Both the position numbers and the translations under genes were made by a program. A model generated the notes under the pieces. The model was given only the letters and a program-made list of their open reading frames with translations, made no database searches and was not told the DNA's origin. From Ahaetulla prasina (lineage: Eukaryota > Chordata > Lepidosauria > Squamata > Colubridae): a DNA stretch of 64,000 bases. The stretch covers positions 56,271,211 through 56,335,210 of the forward strand of contig NC_080544.1 in NCBI RefSeq assembly GCF_028640845.1. Direction: 5' to 3'. This document shows positions 59,365 to 64,000 of the stretch, in pieces (the first letter of the stretch is position 1; each line of letters begins with the position of its first letter).

Positions 59365-59624
59365 GGCCTTTGGTGGCTCAACAGACTAATGCAGTCTGTT
59401 ATTAATACAGCTGCTTGCAATTACTGCAAGTTCAAGTCCCACCAGGCCCAAGGTTGACTCAGCCTTCCATCCTTTATAAGGTAGGTAAAATGAGGACCCA
59501 GATTGTTGGGGGCAATAAAAGTTGACTTTGTATATAATATACAAATGGACGAGACTATTGCTTAACACAATGTAAGCCGCCCTGAGTCTTCGGAGAAGGG
59601 CAGGATATAAATTAAAAAAAAAAC
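59365..59624 (+). mobile_element. tRNA-derived SINE with L2-like 3' end
   Basis: The head TTTGGTGGCTCAACAGACTA is like an A box and GCAAGTTCAAGTCCC is like a B box. The 3' end GCCGCCCTGAGTCTTCGGAG AAGGGC resembles the hairpin at the L2 3' terminus at 45150-45185, followed by poly-A. This suggests retrotransposition by an L2-type LINE. The target duplication was not clear. Confidence 0.82.
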
Positions 59625-60088
59625 GGGCAACCCATTCCCCCACCCCACCCCTGCAAAGTCTCGAGCGGGAAAATCTTCATAGATTTTCCAAAAGTTGTTC
59701 TGTAATGTAATAGACAAGGACAATTGTTAAATTAATGATATGGTATAATATTATGTAAATTCTAATGGTTTAGAACTATTAGAAACAATGAATATGCAAG
59801 TCATTAACTATGTACTACTACTACTGACACCACTAATAATAAATGTGAAAAGAAATAAAAATAAACTAAACTTCGTTTTTGATCTACCTCTATCCTATGC
59901 TCTACCACTCACAGGTTGTCAGCCTCGTGCGGTAAACCAGGCAGGAAACACAACCAGATGAACTACTTATACTTAATATAAATCTACACTGGCAGAAACT
60001 TGCAAGTCTGGAAGTACAGTTGAGATTGAAAGCATGAAAGGACAATCAGAAGGACACTTCATCATTGGTGATCTATTAACCTACATTC
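59625..60088. other. Nothing recognised
   Basis: AT-rich, no supportable feature. Confidence 0.35.
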
Positions 60089-60096
60089 ATGTATAG

Positions 60097-60595
60097 CAGT
60101 GGTAGTCAACCTGGTCCCTACCGCCCACTAGTGGGCGTTCCAGCTTTCATGGTGGGTGGTAGGGATTTTGTCTGATACTGAAGCACTTTCCTTTTTTTTA
60201 ATTTAATTCACTTTTTAAAAAATTTTCATAGCATTATTTAAAAACATTTTTATTAGGTTTTCATAATATTCCCCGTGACAATTTAAATTTCTGAAAAGAT
60301 ATTATTTGTATCACCCATGCATAAGTTTAGTTCACATTAGGTAAGTGAAACTAAATGGCGCTATAGTGCGACCGCAAACAAAAGAGCATCATCTCAGAAT
60401 AGCTTGCGCATCTCCCCCCACACCACCCAGCTGTAACAGACAAGCAAAGCTGGTAGCTGGCACCCTCCCAAACCCAATCCACGATGCACGAGAGGCATGT
60501 GCCGATGATACAAGGTACCAGTGGGCGGTTCGAAATTTTTACTACTAACAGAGATCCAAAGTGGGCGGTAGGTATAAAAAGGTTGACTACCCCTG
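60097..60595. mobile_element. hAT-type non-autonomous element, 499 bp
   Basis: Termini CAGTGGTAGTCAACCT and (right end) AGGTTGACTACCCCTG. A perfect 8-bp duplication ATGTATAG lies at 60089-60096 and 60596-60603. CCGCCCACTAGTGGGCG near the left end is palindromic, and GTGGGCGGTAGG recurs near the right end. No transposase frame. Confidence 0.94.
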
Positions 60596-60782
60596 ATGTA
60601 TAGGTTCTTCCTCCAAACACCCAGTGGGCATATCTGCCATCACACACACGTCTGTGTTCTACCCCATTTATTTTCATCCTGAAGAATACTGAGGTTCTGG
60701 CATTGATTAATACTTGTAATTTTTATTTAACTTTATTTAAAAGAAATGACCCCTGAGGATCATATATATTACAGCTTTTGAA

Positions 60783-60964
60783 CAAATCTTCTATTCAAAC
60801 CAAAGTGGGTGAACCAGTTGCCAAGCTTTTCAATTTTGATCATGTGACCATGGGGATGCTGCAATGGTCACAAGTATGAAAAATGGTCATAAGTCACTTT
60901 TTTCAGGGCCATTGTAACTTTGAACAGTCACTAAATGAACTGTTGTAAGTCAAAGACTACCTGT
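60783..60964. mobile_element. Possible DNA-transposon fragment
   Basis: CATGTGACCATGGGGATGCT, then GGTCATAAGTCACTTTTTTC and AGTCAAAGACTACCTGTA resemble an abundant squamate interspersed repeat I recall as a Tc1/mariner-like MITE. The left terminus is not visible, so the class is tentative. Confidence 0.5.
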
Positions 60965-62934
60965 AATATCGTAAAGCATGGATGACCATTATGGGTCTAA
61001 TACCTTTAGGAAACTTTCCAATCTTAATCCTGGCCAATTTGAGGTCATTGGAAAAATGACCCAAACAGTTGCTTTGCAAGAAAAAGCTGCATGTATGCAA
61101 TTAAATGCGCTGGGAAAAAAATCTGTTGGGATTCTAATTTTTCAGTTTCTGCAAATAGGAACTGTTAATATCATTTTTGTCTCCGACTATAAAAAAAAAT
61201 AAAACTTGGGGGGAAAAATCATATAGGATTATTGTCAACTGGGCTTATTTTAAAGCTGACATTGTAGGCTGGTCTATAAGAATGAAGGATGGCATTTTCT
61301 ACAAAGTAGTACTATCCACTATCAACTACCTGCAAGAATGGAAACTTGGCCAGGGTAAAATAATTCCAACATACATATTTCTTATCAGTTTGCATAAAAG
61401 GCTATTTCTAGTCAACCATGCCACACATATTAACTTTACTATTTTGCCTCAGTAGCATTCACAGAAAACTAGGCTTTGGGATCCAGGATGAATAGTGAGC
61501 AAGGACAGTTGGTAGCAGCTAAAGCAACATCCATAACCACAACGATACAGGGAGAAAATAGAATATGAGTAGCTTGAATGGTGGATCACCATCAATAATT
61601 AAAGAAGTCAGTATGAGGTGAGTCTGCTGATCAGTCTGCCAGGTTACGTTGATTTTCAGAAAAGGAAATGTCTTCTGGGAGATCAATAACCCTATGACAA
61701 AACAGAGTATACACCACTTCCTATAAATTAATAATCTTATGTTAAAATCAGCCAAAAATATATATCCAGCAGATGGGTAATTCTTTGTATAAAATCCCTG
61801 CCTGATTTTTCTTGAGGCCCTAGTCAAAATGGGCATAGACAGCAGGGCTTGATGTCAAGAAGGAGGGAGTTTCCACAGCAGAAAAAACGTTCAGTGGGAT
61901 CCCAGCTTTAAAGACTTCATTAGATATATCATTAAAAAGGAATTGTAAATTGTCTGTACAATAAAATGTGTACAGGGAGAGGAGAAAAATATCACTTCTA
62001 TAGTGGAAGAACAAGATGCTTTGAGCTTACAAGGGATGAAACAGAACTGGCATCATGGTGACATGTCCCTTAAAAATTATTATTGAGATGTCTTTGGACT
62101 GCAGAAAGTGAGGCATGAAGATACGATATTCTTTGAAAGCTCAAAAATTAAATTTCCTTCTTGCTAGCTGACTATTACCAGTCTTAATGGGCTTCTTAAG
62201 TTGTATAATTAAATGGCCTTTCTCTACAATTCATGCCTATAAAAATTTAAGTGCGGTGGTGGCATCTTTAAACAGAATCTATTTCACATTTGTTCTTCTA
62301 TAGATCAGAATAAACTATTCCACAGAGCCAAAGATATTATCTTTGGCTGATTTTTCCTTGCCATTCACTCTATTAATGCTGAAGAGTTCTATTTTAATTC
62401 TGATAAAATTTGTTCAGTGGATTAATTGAAGAGGAAAAGAGCATATTTGAGAAATCCTCTGCATATGCAAACTAGGCTTTTGAAATACATTATTTAGATT
62501 GTGGAATTTCATAACACATTAAAAGAAAAATATCTGCTTTTCTTTCAAGGTCTTTTCTGAAAAAATATGTACCTAAACATATAAAAGGTATGCACACTAA
62601 ATAAATTATGAAAAAGGCTATCCTGATTTACAAGTAATATAGAAAAAAATAGAGAAATATTTTAGAAGAATAGCTTTTGTGAGAATGAAATTCTTTAGTA
62701 AAGAATAATTTCTAGAAATATCAACCTTGAACTTGCTTAAGGCATTTATCATGTCAATAATTTGATTTTTTTATTATTAAAAAATAATAAATGTATTATT
62801 AATGTAGCTATTTTCAATGTATGTAGCTCTTCAATATTACATTTATTGACTTAAGCTTTATAAACCTTTGCAGAAGAAATACATACAGTATCTAGAAAGG
62901 AAATGGGCTTTGTTTAATTATCAAACTACTTGTC
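60965..62934. other. AT-rich stretch, nothing recognised
   Basis: No supportable gene or repeat family. Confidence 0.4.
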
Positions 62935-63560
62935 ATGCCCACATCGGAGCCTAAATCTGCAGAGGAAGATGAGCTGGAACTTGAGCCGAAAGAGATTGAA
63001 GGGGCTGCTTTGTGGACATTAGAGGAAAATCGGGAAGGCCAAGGCCTTTCAGGATTAGAACAGTTTGTAGACAGGGAGCAATAGGGGCAGGATGAACATG
63101 AGAGGCAGAGCTAAGGTGAGGCGAGGAGCAAGGACCACCCCCTCCTGATCTGACAGCACAGAGAGTGGACAGAAAGCGAGAACAGCACAGACTGAGCAGG
63201 CTTCTCGAGAGAAGATTCTCCCGCCCATCTTCACAAGGCACACCTGGGGAAATGAGACTTAAGGGGATGCTATGGGTAAGGGCATTTGTTGGGAACAAAC
63301 ACCGAGTTCCTGAAGTGTTAAGTGCTGACATTTGAACTTTCCAAGAGTCCTTGCATTTTTTCTGGCTTTCTGGACTAATTAACTGGATCCTTTGTTTCCT
63401 GAACTCTTTGATTTGCCCTGCTGGATTAATTTCTGTGCAGCCTTGGTGGGCTGGACTATTTACAGCCAGAGGCTGCTTGAGGTGTGTGTGTGGAGGTTGT
63501 CATTACTTTGCTCTGGGACTTTCTAGAAACATGGGAGTGTTTGTGTGACCTCTGTGCCGT
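62935..63560. other. GC-richer block, unclassified, perhaps an LTR-type repeat
   Basis: Composition changes sharply at both edges. The plus strand contains a Glu-rich stretch with stops and then a region rich in TGG/CTG. It could be an LTR retroelement fragment, but I found no termini, LTR pair or protein motif. Overlapping minus-strand ORFs (62951-63331) show no family. Confidence 0.3.
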
Positions 63561-64000
63561 GCCCTGGGTCATCACACTACTCCACTGGTGGTATTATCTA
63601 GCTTGGTAATGAAACATTTGCAAGAAAACAACCAAGGTGAGAGACTACCAAGGATCACACTTTTTAAATGCAGAAATCACCCAAAAGTATTTTGCAGTCA
63701 GGTAGTCTTCTAAATCTAATAAAATATGTAAATATGTAAATTATGTTTAATTTTATTTTTCTCATTATAAATGTCTTTAATTTTACAACTCTGTATGGAA
63801 GTAGGACTGCAATAATATCCATTTTTTACTTGGAATTCATTCCTATTAAATACATTCAATCAGGTCTCTGACTAAGCGTGCATATAATGTCACTGTCAGT
63901 GCGAGCAACTCTCAAGGCTCATATTGCAAATATGTAAGAATCTGAATAGGGCTGCCAAACAATAAGTGGAACTCAAAACTTAGATCATGTGAACACCATA
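63561..64000. other. Nothing recognised
   Basis: AT-rich window end. Confidence 0.35.

Noticed and set aside
62951..63331. 126-residue minus-strand ORF with Ser/Leu-rich sequence
   Set aside because: No recognisable domain, no support from composition beyond the GC-rich block, and open frames overlap on the other strand.

Overview
This window looks like non-coding DNA from a squamate reptile, most likely a snake. It is AT-rich, I find no host gene exon in any frame, and nearly every recognisable feature is a retroelement, a DNA-transposon remnant or a microsatellite. The snake call rests on the combination of repeats: a tRNA-derived SINE with a Bov-B-type 3' end (Sauria SINE type), CR1 and L2 LINEs, a Penelope-like element, many hAT-type MITEs, and a LINE family whose 3' end runs into (AATAG)n. 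From memory of the literature, that last association is characteristic of snake CR1/L3 elements. No database search was possible, so family names are by recognition only.

Layout. 0-6.5 kb: a GC-richer block with a hAT-like end, old antisense LINE remnants, and a CR1 3' end split by a 128-bp palindromic MITE. 6.56-10.57 kb: one structurally complete but coding-dead Ty3/gypsy LTR retrotransposon on the minus strand, with two LTRs, TSD, PBS and PPT. 10.6-16.4 kb: mostly featureless, with CR1, L2 and MITE fragments. 16.4-20.8 kb: two opposite copies of the AATAG-tailed LINE (called family A here) flanking a recent 1.69-kb tandem duplication. 21-31 kb: a hAT MITE, a 274-nt pure polypurine tract, (TTTA)n, further LINE 3' ends, and a 100-bp near-palindrome. 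31.6-34.3 kb: a family-A reverse-transcriptase fragment abutting an antisense family-B LINE. 40.4-45.7 kb: a CpG-rich hAT MITE, then a Penelope-like element with a GIY-YIG endonuclease and a hammerhead-like motif, split by a nearly full-length L2 LINE. 45.7-64 kb: long empty stretches with a Sauria SINE, a LINE C-terminal fragment, three hAT-type elements, a second tRNA-type SINE and a GC-richer unclassified block at the end.

No operon-like or co-operating host genes are present. The relationships that can be read are between mobile elements: MITE into CR1, SINE tail into LINE A, L2 into Penelope, and the duplication with breakpoints inside two inverted LINE A copies. All coding remnants carry stops, frameshifts or deletions.
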